This document shows, piece by piece, positions 52,663 to 62,168 of a DNA stretch of 64,000 bases (position 1 is its first letter; each line of letters starts with the position of its first letter). The position numbers were made by a program, and so were the translations under genes. The DNA is from an uncultured Chloroflexus sp. (GTDB lineage Bacteria > Chloroflexota > Chloroflexia > Chloroflexales > Chloroflexaceae). Location: assembly GCF_937951745.1 (NCBI RefSeq), contig NZ_CALFBQ010000004.1:1-64000 (forward strand), in the 5' to 3' direction. The notes under the pieces were generated by a model. The model did no database searches. It worked only from the letters and a program-made list of their open reading frames with translations, and was not told the origin of the DNA.

Positions 52663-54171
52663 TTACACCGACAGCGCTCGCTCGCGTATCCGGCGCCGGG
52701 CCGGCAAGATGGCAGGCCGGGCCGGTTGCCGGAATGGCAGTGGCTGAGGTAGGGCAGTCGGTTGGGGTCGGTAGCCGAGCAGGCGCATAATGGCGGCCTG
52801 ATCTTGCTGAGGTGTGATCCGTGAGCTGAGCCGCCCGTCGCGCTCTTCGACGATAAACCGGGCCGCTTCGGGAGTGAGGCAGTGGTGCGCGCCGCCGCGC
52901 CCTGAAATCATCTGCTGGTACGCGCCAATGCCGAAGATGGCTAGCACAAGGCCACCTTCGGTAGCCGGCAGCCACAACGGTGCCTGTGCGGGTCGCGGAT
53001 AGATGTCGTCGCTGTCGCAGGTGCGCCGGCCCGCCAGCCGCACCGGACGCACCGGCTGGTCCCAATCGGTCAGCGGCAAGATCACAAACTCCTGCCCGCT
53101 CACAAACAGGGTGTCAGGCAACATGACCATCATTGAGCCATTGACCAGATACCAATCGGGTTGGCCGGCGTGACCTGCCTTGACCGCGCCAACCTCGACC
53201 AGATAGGCGCTGTGGGTAGCGACGGTGTAGCGGCCAAACTCGCCGATTAATTCCGGCGCCGGTACGCCATACTCAGCGCAAAGGTCGCGGATGGTCGCCA
53301 TTAGCCGGCTCAGGAAACGCTGATAATCAAACGTGAAAGTCAACTGGTATCCAGAGGTGGGCATCCCGCCGCCGAAGTTGAAATACCGCAGGGTCGGCAC
53401 CCGCTGGCGCAGCCGGCAGTAGTTCTCGATTGAAGCGCGTAGGGTTGTGAGGAAGTGGGCTTCGTCTTCGATCTGGCTGCCGATCATCGCGTGGTACAGC
53501 ACCAGCACGTGGTGGCTATCAGCAATCAATTCCGCCGCCCGCTCGATCTCGGTGGTGGTCAAGCCAAAGCGGTCGTTGCCGGGATGGCGGCCATCGCGGT
53601 TGCCGGCGGCGCGCTCGCGCACACCGAATTGAAGCGGCACGGGTGTGGCGAGCAAATCGCGCAGCTCGTCAAGATCATCGAGCACCGGGATCACCGTCTC
53701 GCACCCGTCAAGGCGAAAGTTGCGGATCGCATCGCGGTAGGCCGGCTCTTTCGAGCCATTACAGCAGATCAGCCGGTCTGCCGGCAAAATCCCTTGCCGC
53801 CAGAGACCATGGGCGATAATCAGGTCAGCCGTCGCCGAGGTTTCGTAGTGCGCACCGGCGGCCAGCGCCGTCTGCACCGCTTCGGCGGCGAAATTGGCTT
53901 TGGTGGCGTAGGCGTAGTGGAACGCGGCTGGGTATTCGGTCGCGGCGCGTGCTTGCTCTGCCCAGCCGATCATGCGTTGCACTTGGGCGGTAATTTGGGG
54001 CGTATAAACCACTTCAAGCGGTGCGCCATGTTGGCGCGCCAGCCGGTTTAAGTTGAGACGATCGCCGAAGTAGAGCTCACCGTCGTAGCGGCTCACGAAA
54101 TCGGTCAGGCGGCCCTCACCGGCAAAGCCGGTCTGCTGTGCAATCAGGTCAGCAAAGGTTAGCGTCTTCAA
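52663..54171 (-). CDS. Arginine/ornithine-type decarboxylase, fold-III PLP enzyme
   Basis: This 502-residue protein decarboxylates a basic amino acid, probably the first step of polyamine synthesis. It has the alanine-racemase-like fold of SpeA and eukaryotic ODC. The PLP Lys is K91 in HYAYATKANF. FNFGGGMPTSG is the phosphate loop and RTCDSDDIYP carries the catalytic Cys-Asp. VYTPQITAQVQRMIGW near the start favours the arginine decarboxylase side, but the protein is shorter than E. coli SpeA. The start is TTG at 54171 with GGAGG upstream. The last 45 residues are Pro/Arg-rich and probably disordered. Confidence 0.8.
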   Translation of the reverse strand: MKTLTFADLIAQQTGFAGEGRLTDFVSRYDGELYFGDRLNLNRLARQHGAPLEVVYTPQITAQVQRMIGWAEQARAATEYPAAFHYAYATKANFAAEAVQTALAAGAHYETSATADLIIAHGLWRQGILPADRLICCNGSKEPAYRDAIRNFRLDGCETVIPVLDDLDELRDLLATPVPLQFGVRERAAGNRDGRHPGNDRFGLTTTEIERAAELIADSHHVLVLYHAMIGSQIEDEAHFLTTLRASIENYCRLRQRVPTLRYFNFGGGMPTSGYQLTFTFDYQRFLSRLMATIRDLCAEYGVPAPELIGEFGRYTVATHSAYLVEVGAVKAGHAGQPDWYLVNGSMMVMLPDTLFVSGQEFVILPLTDWDQPVRPVRLAGRRTCDSDDIYPRPAQAPLWLPATEGGLVLAIFGIGAYQQMISGRGGAHHCLTPEAARFIVEERDGRLSSRITPQQDQAAIMRLLGYRPQPTALPQPLPFRQPARPAILPARRRIRERALSV

Positions 54172-54749
54172 CTTACCACATTCCTCCGCAATACGAGGCG
54201 GGTATTACCCGCAGAGCGAAAACAAGGCAAGACGAGATCTACCCCGCATGCAACGGGCAAGATCACAGGCGTGCAATGGCTAGCGCCAACCGAGCACGAT
54301 CGGCGCTGGCGCAGCCATGAGTTTCAGCGATTCAGCGTCAGGGAAAGAAAAAAGGCCCTGCACCTGATGCAGTGGCCGGGGAAGCGAGAACGCGCAGCGT
54401 CACTCGCGCGGCGAGCAGGCAAGGCCTACTGGCGCACGGCTTGCAGGTGTGCAGTTTGGGAAGCGCTGAATCGCGCGTATGTTGTATGCGCCGTCCATAC
54501 TGCCTCACACTAGCCCACCCGACGCCGTCTTCCACCCGAGGCGACGTTAGTCGCCGTGACGACGATTTCCGCTCGGCGTTCGGTGTTGCGTGTTACGTGT
54601 GCCGGGTGCCTTCCCAGAACGCGAAACCCGTAACCCGAACGTAACGGGGGGCGCGAATGACATGGCCGATTGGCTCGACCGAACGTGAATTATACAACCG
54701 ATAGGAGTAGGAGTCAATAAGTGATCGGGGAAGTTGGGCACGGAATTTC

Positions 54750-54997
54750 ATGTCATTGCGCGTCGCTACAGATGGTGCAGCAACCCCCCGGCGTGAGCGT
54801 GCGAGGGGCGTGCCCGATGTCATTGCGCACCGCCAGAGGCGGCGAAGCAATCTCCTGCGCGAGTGGGAACAATGCCTCTGCGGAAACGACCAGCGGCAAT
54901 GGTCGTGTTCGGGCAGCGAGCGCTTCCGTGCTTGCGGAGGATTGCTTCGGGAGACCGGCTCCCTACAGGTACCGGCACACCCTTGCAATGACATGAA
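54750..54997. repeat. TGTCATTGCG...CAATGACA-bounded repeat
   Basis: The element begins with ATGTCATTGCGCGTCGC, has a second ATGTCATTGCGCACCG near 54819 followed by GAAGCAATCTCCTGCGCG, then the reverse GGAGGATTGCTTCGGGAG near 54936, and ends with CCTTGCAATGACAT. Ends and centre are inverted relative to each other. Such GTCATTGCGAGC/GAAGCAATC elements occur in many bacterial genomes. Confidence 0.7.
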
Positions 54998-55068
54998 GGA
55001 ACGGACAGCAGGGAACCCGGCCCTTCAGGGCCGGGCTAGGGTTACGAAGCCTGCGGTGCGGGCTGCTG

Positions 55069-55210
55069 GCCCTCACCTCCCCCGGCCCCCGTTCCCACCT
55101 GACGGCGGGAGAGGAGACGTTTGTTACCGCGAAGGGCACTGAGGACGCAACGGGAAGGGGTAAGGGCCTCCCCTCTCCTAGCGGGGGAGGGGTTAGGGCT
55201 GGGGCACATC
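55069..55210. repeat. CCCTCACC/GGGAGAGG palindromic cluster
   Basis: CCCTCACCTCCCCCGGCCCC and GCGGGAGAGGAG on the left face CCTCCCCTCTCCTAGCGGGGGAGGGG on the right. The two halves can pair with each other and each can fold on itself. Confidence 0.55.
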
Positions 55211-55266
55211 CCCTCGCGCTGACCTCACTTGACCATCTGGCCGCCTTCGGCTATTCTGCGCATGCT

Positions 55267-57069
55267 ATGCGTCGTTTGTTACTATTGGTCATTATTATCC
55301 TCAGCGCATGCGTGGCTCCGCCCCCGCCTCCGCCGCCGGTCACCCCTACCCCGCCGCCGGCGTCGCCGGCGGTGAGCGGTCAGACCACCGCTACTGCCAC
55401 TGTGACGGCGACGTCGGCGCCAATTGCAACACCGGTTGTTACGCCGCCCGCAGTCATTACCGCAACCCCAGTGCCTGCCGTCCATCCCCTCTTCGACCCA
55501 CAGCGGCTCAGTTACGACCATCACTTCAGCGCTCCCGAAATCCAAGCTTTTCTCGAGGTGCGCAATAGTCCGCTCGCAACGATGCGGATAGTCATTGGCG
55601 GGCGGAGCCAATCCTTTACCGATGTGCTGGTCTCGCTTAGCCATCTCTATAGTGTCAGCCCGCGCTTATTGCTTAGCTTGATGGAATTGCAAAGCGGGGT
55701 GTTGAGCACGTCCACGCCGAGCAGCGAGCAATTGGCATGGGCGGCTGGGTTTCGGGGTGAGAATGGCAACCGGCGCGGCGTGTTTAACCAATTGCGCTGG
55801 CTGACCCGCGAGTTGCGCGCGGCGATGCGTGATTACGCTTTGCTGGGGCCTGAGGCGCTGCCGCCGCTGACATTTGCCGATGGATCGCAGGTTGCCGCCT
55901 CGCCTGACCTTAGCCGCTACGTGCTGAGCCGCGCTCTTGCCCCAACGACGACGCCGGGCCAGCTCGATCCGCTGCTCTGGGCCGTTGCCCCTACCTATCA
56001 GCGCCTATTCGACCTCGATCCGCGCCTTGAACCAATTGATTGGCCGGCGCCGTCCGAACCGTTCCTTACCCGACCCACCGAGCGCAACTTCCCGGTCACA
56101 TCGTTTTTCGATCACGACGCGCCGTTTCTGCGTGAGAACGGTTCAGTGCATACCTTCTGGGGGCGGGCCGAAACCGATCGTTCGTTCGCTTACGATGGCC
56201 ATACTGGTTGGGATTACGCGCTGGGGCCGCCCGACCGGGTGCTGGCCGCCGCTCCGGGCCGGGTGGTCTTTGCCGGTTTTTCTGATGATGGCTGCCCCAC
56301 GCCGGCGGGTGGGGTGATTATTGACCACGGCAACGGCTATCGCACGCTCTATTGGCATTTGGCCCGCGTCAGCGTGACTGCGGGTGAAACGGTTGACCGC
56401 GGCGCGGTGATCGGGATCGCTGGCGATACCGGTTGCGCGCGTGGCGCGCATCTCCATTTGCAGGTGCAATATCTTGGGCGCGATGTCGATCCGTATGGCT
56501 GGTGCGGCACTGATCCCGATCCATGGGCAGTGAATCCGGTGGGGCAGATCAGCGTGTGGTTGTGGGCCGATATGCCCTCGCCGTGCGCGCCGCCGCCTCC
56601 CGGCGTGATTGTAGTTGACGATGCCGATCCGGGTTTTCGCGTAAGTGGCGATTGGCAATCGCTTGCGATCGGATACAGTGGCGGCTCCCGCTTTGCCCCG
56701 TCGCAACTTGCCGCCAGCACAGCGAGGCCGTGGCGCTTTAGCGATTTTGCTGCACCCCGGGTTGCAATTTGGCAGCCAGCATTGCCGGCTGCCGGTAGCT
56801 ACCGGGTGCTGGCGTATGTTCCGTTTGCGCTTAATGGCTACGATGATTCACGCGAGGCCCGCTTCTTGATCCGCCACCGCGATGGCGAAACGATCGTGAC
56901 GGTTGATCTCGAAGCTGAGCGCAACTGGTGGGCCGATCTGGGGGTGTATGTATTCGATCCGGCAGCCACGCCGTTCGTGGCTACCGGCACCTTGGCCGGC
57001 GATCGGCAGCGAGGCATCTGGGCCGACGCGATCGCCTTCATACCGGTAGCTGAGCCTACGACGCGCTAA
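55267..57069 (+). CDS. M23-family lipoprotein with golvesin-like C-terminal domain
   Basis: This 600-residue protein starts with a lipobox (LSAC, C15), then a Pro/Thr-rich linker (16-75). A helical domain covers about 80-270. The M23 (LytM-like) domain is at about 300-425: HTGWDYAL with the first zinc ligands, GVIIDHGNGYRTLYWH and HLHLQV (HxH) with the last ones, so the zinc site is complete. It probably cuts peptidoglycan cross-links outside the membrane. The last 150 residues form a beta domain similar to the C-terminal domain of golvesin-like proteins. The end overlaps the convergent permease by 14 bases. Confidence 0.87.
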   Translation: MRRLLLLVIIILSACVAPPPPPPPVTPTPPPASPAVSGQTTATATVTATSAPIATPVVTPPAVITATPVPAVHPLFDPQRLSYDHHFSAPEIQAFLEVRNSPLATMRIVIGGRSQSFTDVLVSLSHLYSVSPRLLLSLMELQSGVLSTSTPSSEQLAWAAGFRGENGNRRGVFNQLRWLTRELRAAMRDYALLGPEALPPLTFADGSQVAASPDLSRYVLSRALAPTTTPGQLDPLLWAVAPTYQRLFDLDPRLEPIDWPAPSEPFLTRPTERNFPVTSFFDHDAPFLRENGSVHTFWGRAETDRSFAYDGHTGWDYALGPPDRVLAAAPGRVVFAGFSDDGCPTPAGGVIIDHGNGYRTLYWHLARVSVTAGETVDRGAVIGIAGDTGCARGAHLHLQVQYLGRDVDPYGWCGTDPDPWAVNPVGQISVWLWADMPSPCAPPPPGVIVVDDADPGFRVSGDWQSLAIGYSGGSRFAPSQLAASTARPWRFSDFAAPRVAIWQPALPAAGSYRVLAYVPFALNGYDDSREARFLIRHRDGETIVTVDLEAERNWWADLGVYVFDPAATPFVATGTLAGDRQRGIWADAIAFIPVAEPTTR

Positions 57070-57835
57070 AGAGGAGATCGCGTTGATTGAAAGCGTAGCG
57101 GGCTAAGCCAAGAAACGCCAGCAGCAATGAGCATTGGGCCAACAGGTTTGACCACGCCGCTATCTGTGCGAAAGCCCGGCTGATGCTCAACTGATACCCG
57201 TAAAAGACCGGTACTAATGGCCCGCTCAGGATTGTCTGAAAGGCGCGCAGCACATTAACTAGGAGGGGGTTGATCTCGGTGAGTTGGTTGATGACCGGCC
57301 CGCCGATCACGTTGCTTGATAGGGCGATGGCAACCAAGGCGAGCACGAAGAGCCGCCAGCCGGTTCCAAGCACGAGCGGCGAGAGCAAGAGCGTGAGCGC
57401 CGCAACCAGCCCGACGTTCAGGATGAGTGGCAAGGTCGCTAGGAACCATCCGGTCACATCGAGATCGGTTGCGCGATTGATCAGGGCCGCCAAGAGGCAG
57501 AGAGTCCCATACATCGCCAATGCGACGGTGACGGCGGCCAAGAATAACCCGATCAGATACGCCCCCCGGCTAACGTTGTGCGCCAAGACGATGTACCCCT
57601 GTGGCCGATCGCCAAGACTGATCATATAGCTGGTGGTGACAATCGCCATAGCCGGGCTAAAAAGACCCAACACCGTAAACAGATAACCGGCGCTCATCGG
57701 GGCTCCGGTCGGGCGCAACAAGACGACATAGCAGGCGACAGCGGCTACCACCTCTAGCAAAACTCGCCCCGATCGCAGATATTCTAGCAATGTAAATCCG
57801 GCGAGCCGGACAGCTTGCGCGATCGATCGCATCAT
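57056..57835 (-). CDS. ABC-2 type permease
   Basis: This 259-residue protein has six membrane helices in the ABC-2 pattern: a first pair, a loop (SLGDRPQGYIVLAHNVSRGAY), and four more. It works with the ATPase encoded just upstream, whose stop overlaps its start (ATGA). The cargo is unknown. It could export a lipid, drug or peptide. It lies next to a cell-wall hydrolase, but on the other strand. Confidence 0.82.
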   Translation of the reverse strand: MMRSIAQAVRLAGFTLLEYLRSGRVLLEVVAAVACYVVLLRPTGAPMSAGYLFTVLGLFSPAMAIVTTSYMISLGDRPQGYIVLAHNVSRGAYLIGLFLAAVTVALAMYGTLCLLAALINRATDLDVTGWFLATLPLILNVGLVAALTLLLSPLVLGTGWRLFVLALVAIALSSNVIGGPVINQLTEINPLLVNVLRAFQTILSGPLVPVFYGYQLSISRAFAQIAAWSNLLAQCSLLLAFLGLARYAFNQRDLLFSAS

Positions 57836-58890
57836 TGTTTGCCCTCCCTCTGGCTAGGCGGATTGGTACTGCTGCGCTGTAACAGTCGCTTCAACATCGG
57901 GTCAATATCGTCAGTTGGCGGTTTGAGCAACGTTTCGCGCAACACTGGGCGGAGGGATGTCACGTTGCCAACCAGTAAATTGTCGACCGGCTCGCCGCGC
58001 ACGGTGCGCAGATAAATCTGCGCTAACCGGCTCATTTGTGGTTCAAGGGCGTGGATTGACACATTGGCTTCGATCAAGGTCTGCAATACTTTGGCCTGCA
58101 ACTCAGGCGTATGTGGACTGATTAACACCGCCTGCTCGGTGCATTGCACTTCGCGCCCGATCATTTCCAATCGCTGGCGCAACGGTAGATCGAGTGGCCC
58201 AGTTTGCACGATGATGCTGCCAGCGGATTGCCGTACCTCGGCGACGTTGAGTTCGAGCGCAATGTTGCCATTGGTCAGAATGCCGGCGCGGTCGCAGAGA
58301 TATTCGACTTCGGCTAGTCGATGAGTGCAGAGCAAGACAGTATGACCACGCTGACGTACACCGTTGAGTAGGGTTAGCAACTCTTGCTGACCGTCGAGGT
58401 CAAGGCCACTGGTTGGTTCATCGATCAGCAACAGATCGGGATCGGTCAAAAGCGCTTGGGCAATGCCGAAACGCTGGAGCATGCCCTTGGAAAAGGTGCG
58501 CAGGTGGCGATTGGCCACCGTGGCGAGTCCGGTCAGTTCAAGAAGTTCGTCAATCCGTTGGCGCAACTGGCTGGCCGGCATCTCATCGAAGCGACCGAGG
58601 AAGGTGAGATATTCGCGAGGAGTGTAGTAGCTGTGATAGCGCTGTCGTTCGGGCATATAGCCGATCAGGCGGCGTTGCGCTTCCAAATTGGCGCTGCCGA
58701 GCACGCGGATGCGCCCGCTATCGGGGTGCAAGAAGCCGAGCAGCAGATGGATGAGCGTGGATTTGCCAGCCCCGTTTGGCCCTAACAAACCATACACTTC
58801 ACCGGCGACGACACGCAGATTGACGCCGCGTAATACCGAGACGTGACCGTAACGTTTCGTAAGACCTTCAACGACAATGACATCGGTCAT
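57832..58890 (-). CDS. ABC transporter ATP-binding protein
   Basis: This 352-residue ATPase has Walker A GPNGAGKST, signature TFSKGMLQRFGIAQ, Walker B LLLIDEPTSGLD and switch His in LCTHRLAEVE. After the nucleotide domain, about 130 residues form a C-terminal extension typical of exporters of the CcmA/NatA group. The ATG at 58890 has GGAG upstream; the frame is open to 58920. It is coupled to the permease gene that follows. Confidence 0.9.
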   Translation of the reverse strand: MTDVIVVEGLTKRYGHVSVLRGVNLRVVAGEVYGLLGPNGAGKSTLIHLLLGFLHPDSGRIRVLGSANLEAQRRLIGYMPERQRYHSYYTPREYLTFLGRFDEMPASQLRQRIDELLELTGLATVANRHLRTFSKGMLQRFGIAQALLTDPDLLLIDEPTSGLDLDGQQELLTLLNGVRQRGHTVLLCTHRLAEVEYLCDRAGILTNGNIALELNVAEVRQSAGSIIVQTGPLDLPLRQRLEMIGREVQCTEQAVLISPHTPELQAKVLQTLIEANVSIHALEPQMSRLAQIYLRTVRGEPVDNLLVGNVTSLRPVLRETLLKPPTDDIDPMLKRLLQRSSTNPPSQREGKQ

Positions 58891-59118
58891 GATGCCGAAC
58901 TCCGGTGATGATGGCTGCAATGAGCGATGTATGCTACATTATGTGTCAACGTATGCAATGTTGCGAAAGGCGGCATCATCGGTTCATCCGCGCTCGCTCA
59001 TCTGACTACGAGGATGGTCGGTTTGTTGGGAAGGGCATCGATTTCACCGCGCTACCTCTCTTAGGAACGCATAGTAAGCGCGCTAGGATGGGATCACGCC
59101 GCAGATAGCGGAAGGCAT

Positions 59119-59934
59119 TCAGGCGCTTTGTCCTAATCCCAGCATTGCCACAGCCAATACCGCCAGACTCCCCGCCCAGATGAGCGTAGTGCGAAGCGCC
59201 GCCGGCACGCTTAAGCGTGGCAGCCGGCCTTGCAACCATTGGAGAGCAAGGGCTGTGATGGCGCTGCCGCCAATGATGATCAACAGCTCAGCCCATGGCG
59301 GCAGCAGTTCGCGCGGTAAGCCTGCCATCCAGACGACGGTCAGCAGGGCTGCCGCAACTGTATCGCGAGCAAACGTTAAGGTTGCCGCCGGACGCGCTGG
59401 CAACCCTTCGGTGATCCCCTGCGGCCCTAACGATGGTTCTGGCCCGAATGGACCCCAGTTGATCGCCGCCGGCAGGCTGAACAGACCGGCCAGCCAGATG
59501 AGCAGGTGGCCGCTGAGCGTCCAGCCGCTCAAACCGCCTGAGCTGCTCAGGCTGATGACAGCGACACTCCATACGATGGCTCGTCCCAATACGCCGATTT
59601 GAGCTTCGCGCACAGCGGCGCGCACGAGGTGAGGCGCCCCGGACGACAACGCCGGCCAGAAGGGGAGCCACGCCGCCGCTTCCAAACATACCCAAGCCCC
59701 TAACCAACCAAATGGCAGTGGCGCCGGATGCCATGGCCACGGCAAACTGGCCAGACCGCCGGCAACTAATCCCAGCGTGGCCAGCGCCAGCCAGCCAATC
59801 CAGTCCGTGGTCAGGAGCAAGCTGCCATTGGCCGGCAGTTGGCGGGTGGTGAGCAAACGGTAGCCAATGCCTAGCCCGATAGCCAGTGCGCCGCCCGGAT
59901 AGATGATCAGTGCTATCAATCCGGCTATCAACAT
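59119..59934 (-). CDS. Membrane subunit, possibly NuoH/HyfC-like, of the hydrogenase-like complex
   Basis: This 271-residue hydrophobic protein has about seven helices, beginning LIALIIYPGGALAIGLGIGYRLL. The order and spacing place it last in the five-gene run (29 bases after the NuoN-like gene). The charged loops of NuoH (the RVGP and EYSG motifs) are not seen, so assignment to NuoH/HyfC is by position and by the YPGG start only. It could be a complex-specific subunit. Confidence 0.45.
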   Translation of the reverse strand: MLIAGLIALIIYPGGALAIGLGIGYRLLTTRQLPANGSLLLTTDWIGWLALATLGLVAGGLASLPWPWHPAPLPFGWLGAWVCLEAAAWLPFWPALSSGAPHLVRAAVREAQIGVLGRAIVWSVAVISLSSSGGLSGWTLSGHLLIWLAGLFSLPAAINWGPFGPEPSLGPQGITEGLPARPAATLTFARDTVAAALLTVVWMAGLPRELLPPWAELLIIIGGSAITALALQWLQGRLPRLSVPAALRTTLIWAGSLAVLAVAMLGLGQSA

Positions 59935-59963
59935 GAAGGTTGTCGCTTCCTTTCTCTGCTTTG

Positions 59964-61415
59964 CTATACAGCGTGCAGCGCAGCCAGACTGCGCACCGCC
60001 GCTTCGATCGTTGGCAACAGCACATTCGGGCAGAGGCCGATTGCCAACATCACAGCCAGCAAGATGCTGATGAGGGCAACGCTGCTCAATGGTTCGCTAG
60101 CTGGTTGGGGCAGCGGCAGGCGATCCAGTTCGGTTTCGCCAAGCAGCGGCGGTTCCTCATCTGAGGGAATGTCGCGCGAACCAATCAGATACTGCACGGC
60201 CAATTGCACCAGTGTCAGCGCCGCTAAGCCCATTGCCGCCAGCACGATCAACAATTCGCCCCAATGGATCGCTGCGGCTGCTTGTAATACTAAGAGCGAG
60301 CTGGTTCCACCCGGAAACGGCAACCAACCGATTAACGCTAACCCGCCACCTAACACGCCGGCGCCTGCCACTGGCTGGCGCCAGAAGAGGTCGTTCCGAG
60401 ATTCTGCGGTCAGGCGCTCGTGCGGATGTTCGAGCAGGGCCAGACTGATCAGAATGGTTGTCACGGCTAACGCTAGATTGATCACACCAACCAGCGCGCC
60501 ACTCAGGCCGGATAATGACAGTGAGGCGAATCCATAGAATATGATACCGCAATTGCTTGCGATCAGATAGGCAATGCGCTGGCGCAACGTACTTGCGGTC
60601 AATGCTAGCGCGCTGGCTAACACGGCGCTGATCGCCGCCCCGATGCGCAGCACATGAAGCGCTTGCCCTCCCTCGAAGAGCAGCGTCGGAAAACTTTGCA
60701 TCGTCAGCAACAAAACGAGCAAGCTCGCCGGCGCTGGTAGGGCGATAATAAGGATGGCCGCCAGCGATCCGGCGTATGATATCAGATCGACCAGCCACGA
60801 ATGGAACGGCGTCAGCGCCATACGCAACGCAAATCCGGCGGCCAGCAAGGCTAAGATAAACCGAGCTGGCGAAATGCGCCCCGGCAGTTCACCCGGACGA
60901 AAGATATCGGTGAGGACGTAGGCGATGTAGAGCAAGATACCGGCAACGACCATTAAGACCAGATACTTCAATGCAGTTGCCAGCGTCTGCCGGTTGACCA
61001 AGACCCCGGCTCCGGTTGGTAGATCAACAATGGCTAGCACCGTTGTCAGACCGATGGCCACCAACACCAAGGCGGTCACGAACGAGTCTTGCATCACCAG
61101 AATTGCGATCGTTTGACCAACGGTGAGCAGGCCGATGGCGCTGAAGTTTTCGCCGTGCGGCACGATGAGCGCCGCGGTCAGTGTTGCAATGCCCACCCCT
61201 AAAAATAGAAAGAGAAAGATTTGGTTGAGCGGGCTGAGCAATAATGTCACTCCTAAGACGCGCACCGGATCGTCAACCCGTACTTGTACGGCGAGCAACA
61301 ATTCAACGACTAGCGTCCCGATGCTCAGCGCAATGGCAATGCGGGGCAACCGGCGCAAGAGAAAGGTGCTGAAGGCCATACTGAGCGGGAAAAAGATGAG
61401 TAACAGGTACAGCAT
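59964..61415 (-). CDS. NuoN/HyfF-like ion-translocating subunit
   Basis: This 483-residue protein has about 14 helices of the NuoL/M/N antiporter-like family. It keeps TALKYLVLMV (the helix-broken Lys site) near residue 148 and RMALTPFHSWLVDLISYAG near 200, which matches the KxxxxPFHxWLPD motif with Arg in place of Lys. These residues form the ion channel in complex I. The C-terminal 70 residues are polar in part (DIPSDEEPPLLGETELDRLP). Its start is 2 bases from the previous stop. Confidence 0.75.
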   Translation of the reverse strand: MLYLLLIFFPLSMAFSTFLLRRLPRIAIALSIGTLVVELLLAVQVRVDDPVRVLGVTLLLSPLNQIFLFLFLGVGIATLTAALIVPHGENFSAIGLLTVGQTIAILVMQDSFVTALVLVAIGLTTVLAIVDLPTGAGVLVNRQTLATALKYLVLMVVAGILLYIAYVLTDIFRPGELPGRISPARFILALLAAGFALRMALTPFHSWLVDLISYAGSLAAILIIALPAPASLLVLLLTMQSFPTLLFEGGQALHVLRIGAAISAVLASALALTASTLRQRIAYLIASNCGIIFYGFASLSLSGLSGALVGVINLALAVTTILISLALLEHPHERLTAESRNDLFWRQPVAGAGVLGGGLALIGWLPFPGGTSSLLVLQAAAAIHWGELLIVLAAMGLAALTLVQLAVQYLIGSRDIPSDEEPPLLGETELDRLPLPQPASEPLSSVALISILLAVMLAIGLCPNVLLPTIEAAVRSLAALHAV

Positions 61416-61417
61416 GG

Positions 61418-62140
61418 TTATCCGCGGTAGAGTTCGCTGATCGCGAGCGTCTTCAATCGCCCATAGACGATCCCAGCGAGGTAGGCGATAGCCAAGGCCA
61501 GCAAGATTTGGACAACGCTGAGCAACAGTAGCGCCATAATCTTTAAGCCGCTTGCCGCCGGCGCGCTCATGACCGCACTGTACAATAAGTCAATCCCGCT
61601 GGTGCAGAGGAGCAAGCCCAAGCCGATTTTCAATACGTCGCTAGCCGTGGCCATCGTGAGCATACCGCTAAGCGCAAGCCAGTACCATGCGAAATCGAGA
61701 CCGGGACTGGGCGCAATCGGGTAGATGATCGGCAGAACGATGCTGGCGATCAAGGCGGCAACTCCTGACCAAAATGGAAAGACATAATCAATCAACCGCA
61801 GCGTTTCGGTGGAGCGTTGGCGAGCAGCGGCGCGCAAGGCTCGGCGTAGCTCGGCTTGCCCGAACTCATCGAGGTCTTCGAGACCATAATCGCGCGAAAA
61901 AGTGAGTGCCGTGACCGCGAGAATGAGCGTGGTGCAGACGCCAGTAATGAGTTTGATCAAGGCTAGCGAACTTAGCCCTGCTTGGCCGAGATCGGGTCGC
62001 ACGAAGGGTTGTTCGTTCAGTAAGCCGGCCAGCGCCCCATAGTTCAACAGCAACAAGATGACTGTCAGCCGCCAATCGCGCAACAGTAAGATGCCGCCTG
62101 CCGAGATGCCGAGCAGTATGATCCAGATATCAAACGTCAT
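61418..62140 (-). CDS. NuoK/HyfE-like membrane subunit
   Basis: This 240-residue protein has six helices. The segment DVLKIGLGLLLCTSGIDLLYSAV and the later SVVQILLALAIAYLAGIVYG resemble HyfE and the NuoK pair of helices, with the N-terminal part longer. In group-4 hydrogenases HyfE takes the place of NuoK. A charged cytoplasmic loop (YGLEDLDEFGQAELRRALRAAARQR) lies in the middle. The gene is tightly packed, 28 bases from the gene upstream and 2 from the gene downstream. Confidence 0.6.
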   Translation of the reverse strand: MTFDIWIILLGISAGGILLLRDWRLTVILLLLNYGALAGLLNEQPFVRPDLGQAGLSSLALIKLITGVCTTLILAVTALTFSRDYGLEDLDEFGQAELRRALRAAARQRSTETLRLIDYVFPFWSGVAALIASIVLPIIYPIAPSPGLDFAWYWLALSGMLTMATASDVLKIGLGLLLCTSGIDLLYSAVMSAPAASGLKIMALLLLSVVQILLALAIAYLAGIVYGRLKTLAISELYRG

Positions 62141-62168
62141 AGTCCGTCATTCCTTGTCAAGGCGACGT

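Larger units (their letters stand above)
54172..55266. other. 1.1-kb intergenic region rich in repeats
   Basis: I see no gene here. The part at 54345-54385 has a hairpin (GGCCCTGCA/TGCAGTGGCC). The part at 54750-54997 is a GTCATTGCG-type repeat. From 55069 to 55210 CT-rich and GGGAGAGG runs form inverted, palindromic clusters. The reading frames in it are Arg/Pro-rich and chance-like. Confidence 0.6.

Noticed and set aside
54345-54385. Hairpin considered as part of a tRNA or SRP RNA
   Set aside because: No T-loop GTTCGANTC, anticodon arm or SRP GGAA tetraloop pattern is present around it.
50645-55266. Possible insertion sequence in the decay zone
   Set aside because: I found no transposase, no DDE motif and no clear terminal inverted repeats with target duplication.
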